A stretch of 64,000 nucleotides of DNA from Streptomyces buecherae (GCF_014295035.1 NZ_CP060404.1:372001-436000); one strand, 5' to 3'; shown: positions 17,797 to 26,480, counted from the stretch's first letter. Numbers and translations are program-made. Notes: generated from the sequence alone by a model not told the origin.

Positions 17797-18726
17797 TCAG
17801 CCTCCCGTCGCGGGGTTACGCGTGGCGGCGTACTGCGTGGCGTCGGCCGTCAGGCGCAGGTACGCCTCTTCCAACGAGACCTGGGCGTCGGTGAGTTCGA
17901 GCAGTGGCACGCCGCCGGCCGCCGCCAGTTCGCCGACGCGGGCCGCCGTGATGTCGGGCAGACACCAGCGCCCGTCGCCGTCCGGCGCGCCGGCGAGCCC
18001 CACCGCGGCCAACAGGTCGCGCAGCCGCTCGGGTTCGGTGGTGCGCAGGTACGCCCGAGGGCTGCTGTGCGCGGCGATGAAGTCGGCCATCGGGGTGTCG
18101 GCGAGCAGCCGGCCGCGCCCCAGGACGACCAGGTGGTCGGCGGTGCGCGCGGTCTCCCCCATCAGATGGCTGGAGACCAGCACGGTGCGGCCGTCGGCGG
18201 CCAGTCGGCGCAGCAACTCCCGTATCCACACGATGCCCTCGGGGTCGAGGCCGTTGGTCGGCTCGTCCAGCATCAGCACGGGCGGGTCGCCGAGCAGCGC
18301 GGCGGCGATCCCGAGCCGCTGCCGCATGCCGAGCGAGAAGGTGCCCACCCGGCGCCGTGCGACGGCCTCAAGCCCGGTCTCGGCCAGCACCTCGGCGATC
18401 CGCCGGTGCGGGATGTCGTTGCTGTACGCCAGGCAGCGCAGGTGGTCCCGGGCGGTGCGGGCGCCGAGCGCGGCCCCGGCGTCCAGCAGCGCGCCGGCCA
18501 GCCGCAGCGGCTGGGGCGCCGAGCGGTAGGGCCGGCCGCCGATGGTCACCCGGCCCGTGGTGGGCCGGTCCAGGCCGAGGGCCACGCGCAGGGTGGTGGA
18601 CTTGCCGGCGCCGTTGGGCCCGAGGAATCCGGTGACCCGGCCGGGTCGGACAGTGAAGGTCACGTCGTCTACGGCGCGGATGGGGCCGTAGTCCTTGCGC
18701 AGGTCCCGTACGTCGATCGAGGTCAT
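17797..18726 (-). CDS. ABC transporter ATP-binding protein
   Basis: 309 residues: Walker A '[14 protein letters not shown]', signature '[19 protein letters not shown]', Walker B '[15 protein letters not shown]', H-loop '[10 protein letters not shown]'. About 80 residues follow the NBD, as in DrrA/BcrA-type drug-export ATPases. It is the first gene of the minus-strand operon and faces the histidine kinase across 107 bp. It is probably controlled by that two-component system. Confidence 0.9.
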   Translation of the reverse strand: MTSIDVRDLRKDYGPIRAVDDVTFTVRPGRVTGFLGPNGAGKSTTLRVALGLDRPTTGRVTIGGRPYRSAPQPLRLAGALLDAGAALGARTARDHLRCLAYSNDIPHRRIAEVLAETGLEAVARRRVGTFSLGMRQRLGIAAALLGDPPVLMLDEPTNGLDPEGIVWIRELLRRLAADGRTVLVSSHLMGETARTADHLVVLGRGRLLADTPMADFIAAHSSPRAYLRTTEPERLRDLLAAVGLAGAPDGDGRWCLPDITAARVGELAAAGGVPLLELTDAQVSLEEAYLRLTADATQYAATRNPATGG

Positions 18727-18783
18727 GCCGCCAGGCTGCCGGCCCGGCGGGGCCCGGTGCCTCCCCCGGGCGCGGGTCGCTCC

Positions 18784-18799
18784 TCCCCCTGGCGGGGGA
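18784..18799. promoter_or_regulatory. Palindrome between ABC exporter and two-component system
   Basis: TCCCCC-TGGC-GGGGGA lies in the 107-bp divergent region, 58 bp from the ATPase start and 35 bp from the kinase start. It is a possible site for the NarL-type regulator; the palindrome is short for a GC-rich genome. Confidence 0.3.
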
Positions 18800-18833
18800 T
18801 TCGGTGGGCGCGTCGCGCTGGCACGATGTGCCG

Positions 18834-20096
18834 GTGAACCTGATGAACGCCCTGCTCAGGCCGTTGGTGCGGGTCGAGACGTACACGCGCTGGCTGCATC
18901 TGCTCGTCAGCGGGGTCTTCGCGTCCATCTGCCTGTTCGTCTTTCCCGGCACCTCGGCGGCGGGCCCGCTGAGCTGGGCCGGCTTCCTGGTGCTGCCCGT
19001 GCCGATCCTGCTCGCGCTGAGCCTGATCCCGGCGGTGCGGTCGGCGGAGGGCGTACAGGCCCGGCTGTTGCTCACCCCCGGCCGGTCGTCGACCCCGTCC
19101 CGTGAGGGCGGCTTCGGGAGCGGGGCGGGGCGGCGGGGTTCGTCGGGCGAGCGGCGCGCGGCGGGGCCGGCCGACCCGGGCATCTCGGTCGCGCCCGCGC
19201 GCGGTTGGGCCGAGCGCGGCCATACCGCGCTGTGGCTGCTGGTGCGGGTGCTGGCGGGGACGGCGGTGCTGGTGGCGACGGTGTGGTTGCCGGGCCTTTC
19301 GGTGTGGCTGGTCACCGGGCCCGGTGGTTGGTGGGCGCTGTTGACGCCGCTGCCGGTGGTCGCGCTGGCCGCGCTGGTGGTGGGGGTGGGGGCAGCGGCG
19401 GCGCAGGCGGCGCGCTGGCTGCTGGCGCCGTCGAGCGAGGAGCGGCTGGCGGCGCTCGAGGAGCGTACGGAGCGCCTGCTGGAACACAACCGGCTGGCCA
19501 GGGAGTTGCACGACTCGATCGGCCACGCGCTCACCGTCGCCGTGGTGCAGGCGGGGGCGGCGCGCGCGGCGGGCTCGGCACAGTTCACCGAGCGCGCGCT
19601 CGCGGCCATCGAGGACACCGGCCGGCGCGCCCTGGAGGACCTGGAGCGGGTGCTGCGGCTGCTGCGACAGGACGACCCAGGCTCAGCGACCGTGCCCCGG
19701 CGCCCGGCGCTCACCGAGGTGGAGCGGCTCGTCGAGTCGGCCCGGGCGGCCGGCGCACCGGTGGACGCCGAGGTGACCGGGCCCCTCGACCGGGTGCCGG
19801 GTCCGCTGTCGCGGGAGGGCTACCGCATCGTGCAGGAGGCGCTGACCAACGCGCTGCGGCATGCCGGTCCGGTGCCGGTCGTGCTGCGCGTCGCGGCCCG
19901 GGACGCGGTGCTCGAACTGGACATCCGCAACCCGCTGCCGGCGGCGGACGCCGCCCGGACGGGCGGTTCGGGCGGTGGCAGCGGGCTGCGCGGCATCCGG
20001 GAGCGGGCCGCGCTTCTCGGCGGCGAGGCCCACGCCGGGCCGGCGGACGGCCGGTGGCGGGTGCACGTACGGCTGCCGCTGGACCGGCTCCTGTGA
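18834..20096 (+). CDS. Sensor histidine kinase (NarL-partner, HisKA_3 type)
   Basis: 420 residues from GTG 18834, chosen over an in-frame start 30 nt upstream because the CACGAT box at 18822-18827 would place the transcript start there. N-terminal membrane segments occur at ~20-70 and ~140-200, with a ~60-residue polar insert between. The dimerisation/phosphoacceptor motif is 'RELHDSIGHALTVAVVQAGAAR' (His in LHDSIGH). The ATP-binding domain is marked by 'VQEALTNALRHAG' and 'GSGLRGIRERAALLGG'. It is followed by its response regulator. Confidence 0.88.
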   Translation: MNLMNALLRPLVRVETYTRWLHLLVSGVFASICLFVFPGTSAAGPLSWAGFLVLPVPILLALSLIPAVRSAEGVQARLLLTPGRSSTPSREGGFGSGAGRRGSSGERRAAGPADPGISVAPARGWAERGHTALWLLVRVLAGTAVLVATVWLPGLSVWLVTGPGGWWALLTPLPVVALAALVVGVGAAAAQAARWLLAPSSEERLAALEERTERLLEHNRLARELHDSIGHALTVAVVQAGAARAAGSAQFTERALAAIEDTGRRALEDLERVLRLLRQDDPGSATVPRRPALTEVERLVESARAAGAPVDAEVTGPLDRVPGPLSREGYRIVQEALTNALRHAGPVPVVLRVAARDAVLELDIRNPLPAADAARTGGSGGGSGLRGIRERAALLGGEAHAGPADGRWRVHVRLPLDRLL

Positions 20097-20142
20097 GGGG
20101 CGCGCGCGGGGGCTTGTCGGACCCCCGGACTAGGGTGTTCGC

Positions 20143-20793
20143 ATGCCGGTGACCGTCATCCTCGTCGACGACGAACAGCTCGTACGGGCCGGGCTGCACG
20201 CGATCCTCAGCGCGCAGCCGGACATCGAGGTGGTCGGCGAGGCCGCGGACGGCGCCGCGGTGCTGCCCCTGGTGCGCGAGCTGCGCCCGGACGTGGTCGC
20301 GATGGACGTGCGGATGCCGCTGCTCGACGGCATCGAGGCGACGCGGGCCGTGCTGCGCGCGGTGCCGAGTCCGCCGAAGATCCTCGTGGTGACGACGTTC
20401 GAGAACGACGAGTACGTCTACGAGGCGCTGCGCGCGGGGGCCGACGGCTTCCTGCTCAAGCGCGCCCGGCCGGCCGAGATCGTGCACGCGGTGCGGCTGG
20501 TGGCCGCGGGCGACTCGCTGCTGTTCCCGGCCGCCGTGCGGTCGCTGGCGGCGGCGCACGGCAACGCGCGGGCCCGCGCGACCATGGAGCGCGCCGCGCT
20601 GACGGCCCGTGAGGAGGAGGTGCTGCGGCTGATGGCGCGCGGCCTGTCCAACGCGGAGATCGCCGGGCGCCTGGTGGTCGGCACCGAGACGGTCAAGACG
20701 CACGTCAGCGCGGTGCTCGGCAAGCTCGGCGCCCGCGACCGCACCCAGGCGGTGATCGCCGCGTACGAGTCGGGGTTCGTCGCGCCACGGTGA
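20143..20793 (+). CDS. NarL/LuxR-family response regulator
   Basis: 216 residues. Receiver domain: 'VILVDDEQLVRAGL' (acidic pocket), 'VVAMDVRMPLLDGIEATR' (phosphoacceptor Asp), 'VVTTFENDEYVYEALRAGADGFLLKRA' (Thr and Lys of the switch). C-terminal LuxR helix-turn-helix: 'LTAREEEVLRLMARGLSNAEIAGRL' and 'VGTETVKTHVSAVLGKLG'. It pairs with the kinase 46 bp upstream and probably regulates the divergent ABC exporter. Confidence 0.9.
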   Translation: MPVTVILVDDEQLVRAGLHAILSAQPDIEVVGEAADGAAVLPLVRELRPDVVAMDVRMPLLDGIEATRAVLRAVPSPPKILVVTTFENDEYVYEALRAGADGFLLKRARPAEIVHAVRLVAAGDSLLFPAAVRSLAAAHGNARARATMERAALTAREEEVLRLMARGLSNAEIAGRLVVGTETVKTHVSAVLGKLGARDRTQAVIAAYESGFVAPR

Positions 20794-20930
20794 GCCGCCC
20801 CGGCCGCCGCCCGGCACGCGAGTGGGCCGAGTGGCAGGTGAGATGGCTGATTGTGGCGCCACTGGGGAGGTCGCCGGGAGGGGCGGCAACAGATACGATC
20901 CGGCAGACACGCACAGGTAGGGAGGCCGGA

Positions 20931-22088
20931 TTGGGGCGGCTCACCGGCGGGGACCCGTCACTGCTGCGGCGGATCAACTCCGCCGTGGTGCTGCACGCGC
21001 TGCGGACCGTGGAGTCCGCGACCCTCACGGATCTGGTTCGAGTCACCGGGCTTTCGCGCCCGACGGTCGAGGGAGTGGTCGAGGGGCTGACGGACAGCGG
21101 TCTGGTGGTGGAGACGCCCGCCGAGGAGGGCGAGGCCCGCCGGCAGGGACGCCCGGCGCGCAGGTTCCGCTTCCGCGCGGAGGCGGGGCACCTGTGCGGC
21201 ATCGAGATCGGCCCGCACCGCGTCTCGGCGCTCCTGTCCGACCTCGACGGCCGACTGCTCGGCTCGGTGGCACGGGAGGTCACCGTGGCGGCCTCGGCCG
21301 ACGAACGGCTGGAGCGGCTGCGCGGGGCCGTGGCCGACCTGCTGAAGCGCGCGGGCGTGGCCCGCAGTTCGCTGCGGGCGGTCGGCGTGGGCAGCCCCGG
21401 CATCGTGGACGCCGAGGGCAACGTGGCGCTGAGCACCGCGCTGCCAGGCTGGACCGGGCTGCCGCTGGGCGACCGGCTGCGCCGCTCGTTCCGCTGCCCG
21501 GTACTGGTGGAGAACGACGCGAACACGGCGGCCGTCGCCGAGCACTGGCAGGGCGCCGCGACCCGCTCCGACGACGTCGTGTTCGTGCTGGCCGGGCTGA
21601 GCCCCGGGGCCGGCGCGCTGATCGGCGGCCGGCTGCACCGTGGTTTCGGCGGAGCCGCCGGCGAGATCGGGGCGCTGCACCTGCTGGGCGGCGAGGCGCC
21701 GCCGGAGCAGGTCCTGTCCACCACCGGGGAGCCGCTGCACCCGCTGGACGAGGAGCAGGTGGCCCGCGTGTTCGCGCTGGCCAGGGCGGGCGACGCCGGG
21801 GCGCGGGCGGCCGTGTCCCGGTTCATCCGGCGCCTGGTGCACGACGTGACGGCGCTGGTGCTCGCGCTCGACCCGGAGCTGGTCGTGGTGGGCGGTTGGG
21901 CCGCCGGGCTGGACGGGGTGTTGGACCCGCTGCGTACGGAACTCGCCCGCTACTGCCTGCGCCCGCCCCTGGTGGAACAGTCCGTTCTCGGCGAGGCGGC
22001 CATCGCGACGGGCGCGCTCCGGCTGGCGCTCGACCACGTGGAGGAGCAACTGTTCGCGGTGGAGAGCACGGTCACGGCCCGCCGCTGA
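20931..22088 (+). CDS. ROK-family transcriptional repressor
   Basis: 385 residues from a TTG start with GGGAGG 5-6 nt upstream; an upstream GTG overlapping the response regulator stop would add 47 residues of unlikely sequence. The N-terminal winged helix ('LLRRINSAVVLHALRTVESA', 'TDLVRVTGLSRPTVEGVVEGL') is followed by a ROK sugar-kinase-like domain with 'GVGSPGIVDAEG', 'VLVENDANTAAVAEHW' and 'GAGALIGGRLHRGFGGAAGEIG'. The cysteine-rich zinc motif of ROK kinases is missing, which fits a sugar-sensing repressor rather than an enzyme. Target genes are not evident nearby. Confidence 0.88.
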   Translation: MGRLTGGDPSLLRRINSAVVLHALRTVESATLTDLVRVTGLSRPTVEGVVEGLTDSGLVVETPAEEGEARRQGRPARRFRFRAEAGHLCGIEIGPHRVSALLSDLDGRLLGSVAREVTVAASADERLERLRGAVADLLKRAGVARSSLRAVGVGSPGIVDAEGNVALSTALPGWTGLPLGDRLRRSFRCPVLVENDANTAAVAEHWQGAATRSDDVVFVLAGLSPGAGALIGGRLHRGFGGAAGEIGALHLLGGEAPPEQVLSTTGEPLHPLDEEQVARVFALARAGDAGARAAVSRFIRRLVHDVTALVLALDPELVVVGGWAAGLDGVLDPLRTELARYCLRPPLVEQSVLGEAAIATGALRLALDHVEEQLFAVESTVTARR

Positions 22089-22190
22089 CGGCGGGCCGGC
22101 TCCCGCGCCAGCCCCGCGTACGGGGCGGGTGTGCTGGCGCGTCAGCTCCGCCGGCGGCTCAGCGCTCACGGGTACGTCAGCGCCGCGCGC

Positions 22191-22216
22191 GCCCCGACCG
22201 TGGTGCCGGTCGGGGC
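22191..22216. terminator. Bidirectional terminator hairpin
   Basis: Inverted repeat GCCCCGACCG / CGGTCGGGGC (22191-22200 and 22207-22216, 6-nt loop) between the convergent ROK and GntR genes. Confidence 0.6.
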
Positions 22217-22265
22217 CTCGCGCGGCGCTCGGTCTCCGCCGTCGCGGCGGCCGGGGGCGTGGGGT

Positions 22266-23054
22266 TCAGCTCGCCAGCAGGTCGGGCGCCGCGTCGCCGA
22301 AGGTCAGGCGGCAGGTGTCGGCGCGGTAGGTCGCCACGCTGACGGCCGCCGTCCGGCCCGCCGACAGGTAGCGGGTGGTCACGACGAGGACCGGGGCGCC
22401 GGGCAGCCGGTCGAGGGCCCTGGCGTCGTCCGCGCGGGCCGAGCCGAGTTCCACCGTGCGCTCCTGGCCGTCGAGTTCCAGCCGGTGCAGCTCGCGCAGG
22501 ACCGAGCGGGCCCGGGCCGCTCCCCCGGCGGGCAGGGCGGTCGCGCCGCCGGGCGCGGTCGCGGCGTTCTCGTCGCCCGTCAGCTCGGGGACGGAACCGG
22601 CCGGCACGTACAGCAGCTCGGCGGCGACGGGCTGGCCGTCGGTGGTGAGCGCGCGCCGCACCGTGTACACGGCCTCGCCCGTCGCGGGCGCCAGCAGCCG
22701 CACCACGGCGGCGGGCACGTCGCCCGAGGTGCTGCCCAGCGTCTGCCACGGGTCGGCGACCGCGCCGGGCCAGGCGTGCCGGCTGTCGCCGACGGCAACG
22801 CCCATACGGGGCGGGGCGACGGTGGTACCGACGCCGCGGCGGCGCTGCAGCCGGCCCTCCAACTCCAGTTGTTCCAGAGCCTGTCGGAGCGTGGCGCGCG
22901 CGACGCCGAACCGCGCGGCCAGGTCGCGCTCGTTGGGCAGGATCTCGCCCACCGCGAACTCCGAATCGAGCGCGTTGCTCAGCACCGTCTTCAAGTGCCA
23001 GTACTTCGGCTCCGGCACCGTCTCAAGCTGCGTGGTCCCCACCCTGTCCTCCAC
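22266..23054 (-). CDS. GntR-family regulator with UTRA domain (HutC subfamily)
   Basis: 262 residues. The N-terminal winged helix (~18-82) has 'YWHLKTVLSNAL', 'GEILPNERDLAARFGVARAT' and 'LRQALEQLELEGRLQRRRGVGT'. The C-terminal UTRA effector domain (~95-255) has 'YTVRRALTTDGQPVAAELLYVP' and ends with 'VATYRADTCRLTF', the usual HutC-type ending. UTRA regulators sense small metabolites such as amino sugars or histidine-pathway intermediates. It stands alone. A dre-like TTGGTC-AA-GACCAA palindrome about 200 bp upstream could be its own operator or that of a related regulator. Confidence 0.88.
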   Translation of the reverse strand: MEDRVGTTQLETVPEPKYWHLKTVLSNALDSEFAVGEILPNERDLAARFGVARATLRQALEQLELEGRLQRRRGVGTTVAPPRMGVAVGDSRHAWPGAVADPWQTLGSTSGDVPAAVVRLLAPATGEAVYTVRRALTTDGQPVAAELLYVPAGSVPELTGDENAATAPGGATALPAGGAARARSVLRELHRLELDGQERTVELGSARADDARALDRLPGAPVLVVTTRYLSAGRTAAVSVATYRADTCRLTFGDAAPDLLAS

Positions 23055-23435
23055 GTTCGCCGTGTCCGGGCCGGTCTCGCACCGGCCGCGCGTCCCCGCT
23101 GAGCCAAGCGCGCCGCGGTGCGATCACCCCGCCCCACGAACCGACACCCCGCGCCGCGGGCTCGGCCAGCCCGTCTCGCGGGCTGAAGTTATGCGCGCTT
23201 CTTTATTAAAGGTTGTTTCAGTATGGGTGTGACGATAGGACGACTGGCTGGCTTGGTCAAGACCAATCCCCGAGCCGTCCACGATGTGGTCCGCGGACGG
23301 TGCCCGAGCACCGCCCCGTCACGGCCAGGACGGGTCGGACCGTCTCGCGTGCGCGCCGCCGCTGACGCTTCCACTGCCACTACCGCCACGGGCGACCGGT
23401 GTCGGCCGGCTCAGCCGGGGAAGCGTCCGGTGGGC
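23055..23435. other. Intergenic region with AT-rich island
   Basis: About 380 bp between the GntR gene and the carotenoid remnants. A ~40-bp stretch at 23186-23227 (around CTTTATTAAAGG) is strikingly AT-rich for this genome, and the GntR-type palindrome lies at 23253-23266. The rest shows no coding signal. Confidence 0.5.
23253..23266. promoter_or_regulatory. GntR/HutC (dre-like) operator candidate
   Basis: TTGGTC-AA-GACCAA closely matches the TGGTCTAGACCA core bound by DasR and other HutC-subfamily regulators, differing at the central bases. It lies upstream of the GntR/UTRA gene, beside an AT-rich promoter-like stretch. Confidence 0.5.
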
Positions 23436-23653
23436 CTCAACTCCCTGCGCACAGCTCGGCGTTGGCCAGGTCGTCGCGCCAGCGGCGGCCCGCGACGCGG
23501 CGGAGCGTCGGACGCGGCAGAGCACCGGACGCGGCGGCGGGGAGGCCCGGCGGGCCACCGCGAAGCCGGGCCGGTCGGAGGTGGCCAGCCCGACCTCCAC
23601 CACGCGCCGGTCACCACCACGTGGCCGGTGGGCCCGGCGATGGTTCGGGTTAC
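23436..23653 (-). pseudogene. crtI: crtI (phytoene desaturase) remnant
   Basis: Directly after crtE, on the same strand, codons for TRTIAGPTGHVVVTGA look like the N-terminus and first beta strand of a CrtI FAD-binding domain. Homology is then lost within a few residues, just where the GxGxxG motif should be. The expected start overlapping the crtE stop as GTGA now reads GTAA, so the start codon is destroyed. A short unrelated-looking 3' fragment ending in WRDDLANAELCAGS closes at 23436. This suggests a large internal deletion removing most of crtI and the crtB/crtV genes. Homology is judged by eye from a short stretch. Confidence 0.5.
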
Positions 23654-24978
23654 CGCGCTCCCTCCTGTTCCGGGCCGGCGGGCGACGCCTGGCCGGGCCC
23701 GGCGGGTGGTGGTGCGGGCTGCCGGCCCGGTGGTGCGGGGGCGTCGGGTGGCGTGCCGGTGGTCTCGGCGAGCAGGCGGCGCAACTGGGTGGCCGCGTAC
23801 GGTTCCAGGTCGGCCGCGTCCAGGTGGCGCAGGGACTGCCGGGCGAGCCGCGTGATCTTCGCCTGGACCAGGTCGCGGGCGCCGACGGCGACGAGCCGGG
23901 CCCGCAGGCCGTCCAGTTCGGCGCCGGTCAGGTCGGTGCGGCCCACGACGTGCTCCAGCAGGTCGAGCGCGGCCCGGTCGCCGGCCCTGCCGGCCAGGGC
24001 GTGGGCGACGGCCAGTAGGTAGGTGGGCTTGCCCTGCCGCACGTCGCCGCCGGTCGGTTTTCCGGTGGTCCGCGGGTCGGCGAAGAGGTCGTCCAGGTCG
24101 TCCCGGAGCTGGAAGGCCAGTCCGGCGCGGCGCCCGGCGAGGCGCAGCGCCCGGGTGGTGTCGGTGTCCGCGCCGGCCAGGACCGCGCCGAAGTGCAGCG
24201 GGCGTTCGACGGTGTAGTGGGCGCTCTTGAGGCGAGCGGCGCGGAGCGCGCGGGTCGGGCTGAGCGCGGCGGTGGCCTGGCCCTGTACGTCCAGGTACTG
24301 GCCGGCCACCATCTCGGTGCGCATGCCGCGCCACACCTCGTGCAGCCGGTGGGCGGTGTGCGGCGGGAAACGGCCGTCCAGCAGGAGGCCCGCGACCGCG
24401 TCGTCCGCCCAGACCAGGGCCAGGTCGCCGGCGAGCACGGCGGCCGAAGCGCCGAGTTGCCGCGCCGCGGGCCCCGGCGCCGCGCCCGCGTACTGGTGCG
24501 TCACGTCGGCGTGGAGCGAGGGAGCGCCGCGACGCAGGAGGGCGGCGTCCATCAGGTCGTCGTGGACGAGCGCGCAGGTCTGGATGAGTTCGAGCGCCGC
24601 GGCCATCCGCAGCCCCGCCCCCGCCCGCCCCGCTCCCCCGCCGCCGCACGCGCGCAGGGCCCACCACACGAGGCGGGAGCGGATGCGGCGCCCGCCCTGC
24701 ACGGTGAAGCGGGCGATCCGCTCGGCGATGTCCTCGGCGAAGACCGGGTCCAGGTCGCGGCAGCGGGCCAGGCCAGCCGCGAACAACCGCTCGAGTTCGC
24801 GGTTGACGGCCCCCACCACGTCGTCGTCGACGGTGCACGGATCGTCGTCGCCGTCCCGCTCCGGCCGCGCGCTGCCGGAGGCGGGGCGGGCGCCGGACGC
24901 GGGGGCGCCGAGCGGCCCGGCGCGGGGCCCGCGCGGCAGGTCCGCCGCCATCCGGCCGATCACCTGGGTGGAGCGCAT
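23650..24978 (-). CDS. crtE: Polyprenyl (geranylgeranyl) diphosphate synthase
   Basis: 442 residues; GAGAGGA ribosome site before the ATG. Both aspartate-rich motifs are intact: D140-D-L-M-D144 (in 'LVHDDLMDAALLRRG') and D293-D-L-D-D297 (in 'FQLRDDLDDLF'). Also present are 'QGGRRIRSRLVWWAL' and 'KSAHYTVERPLHFGAVLAG'. These enzymes join IPP to allylic diphosphates to make C20 GGPP, the carotenoid precursor. A ~45-residue Ala/Gly/Pro-rich N-terminal extension and ~35-residue Pro-rich tail are unusual but common in streptomycete CrtE. It is divergent from the ruined crtY and followed by the ruined crtI, so its product no longer has a local pathway. Confidence 0.85.
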   Translation of the reverse strand: MRSTQVIGRMAADLPRGPRAGPLGAPASGARPASGSARPERDGDDDPCTVDDDVVGAVNRELERLFAAGLARCRDLDPVFAEDIAERIARFTVQGGRRIRSRLVWWALRACGGGGAGRAGAGLRMAAALELIQTCALVHDDLMDAALLRRGAPSLHADVTHQYAGAAPGPAARQLGASAAVLAGDLALVWADDAVAGLLLDGRFPPHTAHRLHEVWRGMRTEMVAGQYLDVQGQATAALSPTRALRAARLKSAHYTVERPLHFGAVLAGADTDTTRALRLAGRRAGLAFQLRDDLDDLFADPRTTGKPTGGDVRQGKPTYLLAVAHALAGRAGDRAALDLLEHVVGRTDLTGAELDGLRARLVAVGARDLVQAKITRLARQSLRHLDAADLEPYAATQLRRLLAETTGTPPDAPAPPGRQPAPPPAGPGQASPAGPEQEGAR

Positions 24979-25174
24979 CGGGGATCCTCTCGCCCGTCGG
25001 GGAAATACCTCCGCCCTGACATATGCCGCGCGGGGCGCCTCGCTGGCTGCGCCGTTCGGGGGACTGGGCGACGGGCCGGTGGCCGGCCGCGCGACACGCG
25101 CGCGAGCAGCGGCGCCCGCGACCGGCGAGGGGAAGGCTGGCCGGGCCCGCTGGTCGCGGGAGAGGGGGCCCGTC

Positions 25175-26120
25175 GTGCACGTGGAGTCGGACGTGGCCAG
25201 CGTGGGCGCCGGCGCCGCCGGCCTCTCGCTGGCGCGGTGGCTGGCCCGGCCGCCGGAAGGCGCGCGGCGACTGACGGCGGTGTTGCTGGCGGCGCCGCCG
25301 GCGCCGGCCCGCGTCCCGCCCCGTACCTGGTGCTTCCGGAAAGCCGGGGCAGACCCCTACGGCGTGTGGGCGGCCTCCTGGCAGCGGTTGCGGGCGCGTT
25401 CGAGTGACGGTCGGACCGTGCGCGCCGACATCGCGCCGCTGCGCGACAAGATGCTGTGCTCGGAGGCGCTCGACGCGCTGATCGGCGGGGAGATCGCGGC
25501 CAGTCGCCGGGTGTCGCGCGTCGAGGCGGTGGTCGACCGGGTCGCGTCCGCGCCGGGTGGCGCCGTGGCGCACGCCCGGCGGGTGGGCGGCGACCGGCTG
25601 ACCGTGCGCGCCCGCTGGGTCTTCGCCCCCCGGCCCCTGGCCGAGCCACCGCCCGCCCGCGCCGCCCTGTCGCAGCACTTCCGCGGTGGGTTCGTCCGCT
25701 CGCATCGGTCGGCCTTCGACCCCTCCGTGGTGGACCCGATGGAACTTCCGCACCCCGCACCCCGCAGCCGGCGCACGGCTTCTCGTTCGGGTAGGTCCTG
25801 CCGTACGGCCGGCACGAGGCCCTGGTGGCGTACACGGAGTTCTGCCGCCGCGCGCTCGACCGGGCGGAGTACGACGCGTGCTGCGGCACTACCTGGCCCG
25901 CGCGCTGGGCGTGGCGGAGTACGAGGTCACCGCGTACGGGCAGGGCGTGATCCCGATGACGAGCGCGGCCTTTCCTCGACAGGTCGGGTCGAGCATGTTC
26001 CGGATCGGGGTGTGCGCTGCGACCCGCCCGACCGGGGCGACGCGATCCGCCTCGGGGTACGCGTTCAGCGCCGTGCGACGGCAGACGCTGGCCGTGGCCG
26101 AGGCGCTGCACGCCGGGCGT
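25175..26120 (+). pseudogene. crtY: crtY (lycopene beta-cyclase) pseudogene
   Basis: From a GTG at 25175 (ribosome site GAGAGGGGG) one frame reads 'DVASVGAGAAGLSLARWL', 'PPRTWCFRK', 'LRDKMLCSEALDALIGGEI' and 'FRGGFVRSHRSAFDPSVVDPM', the N-terminal half of a FAD-type lycopene cyclase. Near 25742 the matching sequence moves to other frames. 'TPQPAHGFSFG' is cut by a TAG where family members have an aromatic residue, followed in the same frame by 'VLPYGRHEALVAYTEFCRRAL'. Another shift near 25878 leads to 'LRHYLARALGVAEYEVTAYGQGVIPMT' and 'GYAFSAVRRQTLAVAEALHAGR'. With several frameshifts and a stop, no functional cyclase can be made. Confidence 0.8.
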
Positions 26121-26124
26121 CGGC

Positions 26125-26480
26125 CGCTCCGCCCCCGCCCGGCTGGTGGACGCGGTGCGCGGTCGTGGAGCTGCACGCGTACACCCGGCCCGAGGACGCC
26201 GGGCGCCCGGCCCGACAGGCGGAGTCGCTGGGCGCGTCGCACCGCGTCTACCCGGATCCCCGACGGGCCCGGGTGCTCGACGCCCGCTACGAGTCGACGC
26301 CCCACCCCCGGGCCTGGTGGTAGCGGACGACACGGTATGCACCGGCCTGCCAGTGGCGCTGAGGGAGCGGGCGGCGACCAGCGGTTTTCTGCCGCCAACG
26401 CCCTGCTGCGCCGGTGGGGGCTGCGCGGCCACGCCCTGTGGGCGGTGCCCGGTCGCGGGCGCGTGGCCGCCCCGCGACCG
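26125..26480 (+). pseudogene. crtU: 3' remnant of a crtU-like carotene desaturase gene
   Basis: After the crtY remnant, short frames read 'VVELHAYTRPEDAGRPARQAE', 'YPDPRRARVLDARYEST', 'DTVCTGLPVALRERAATSGFL' and, in another frame, 'ANALLRRWGLRGHALWAVPGRGR'. This order matches the C-terminal end of FAD-dependent carotenoid desaturase/methylases of the CrtU (isorenieratene synthase) group, broken by at least one frameshift. crtT and the 5' part of crtU, normally located between crtY and this point, are missing. Identification rests on remembered family sequence and needs alignment. Confidence 0.55.

Noticed and set aside
26125..26480. A functional small gene downstream of the crtY remnant
   Set aside because: The coherent residues are split across frames, consistent with decay of a crtU-like gene rather than a new gene.
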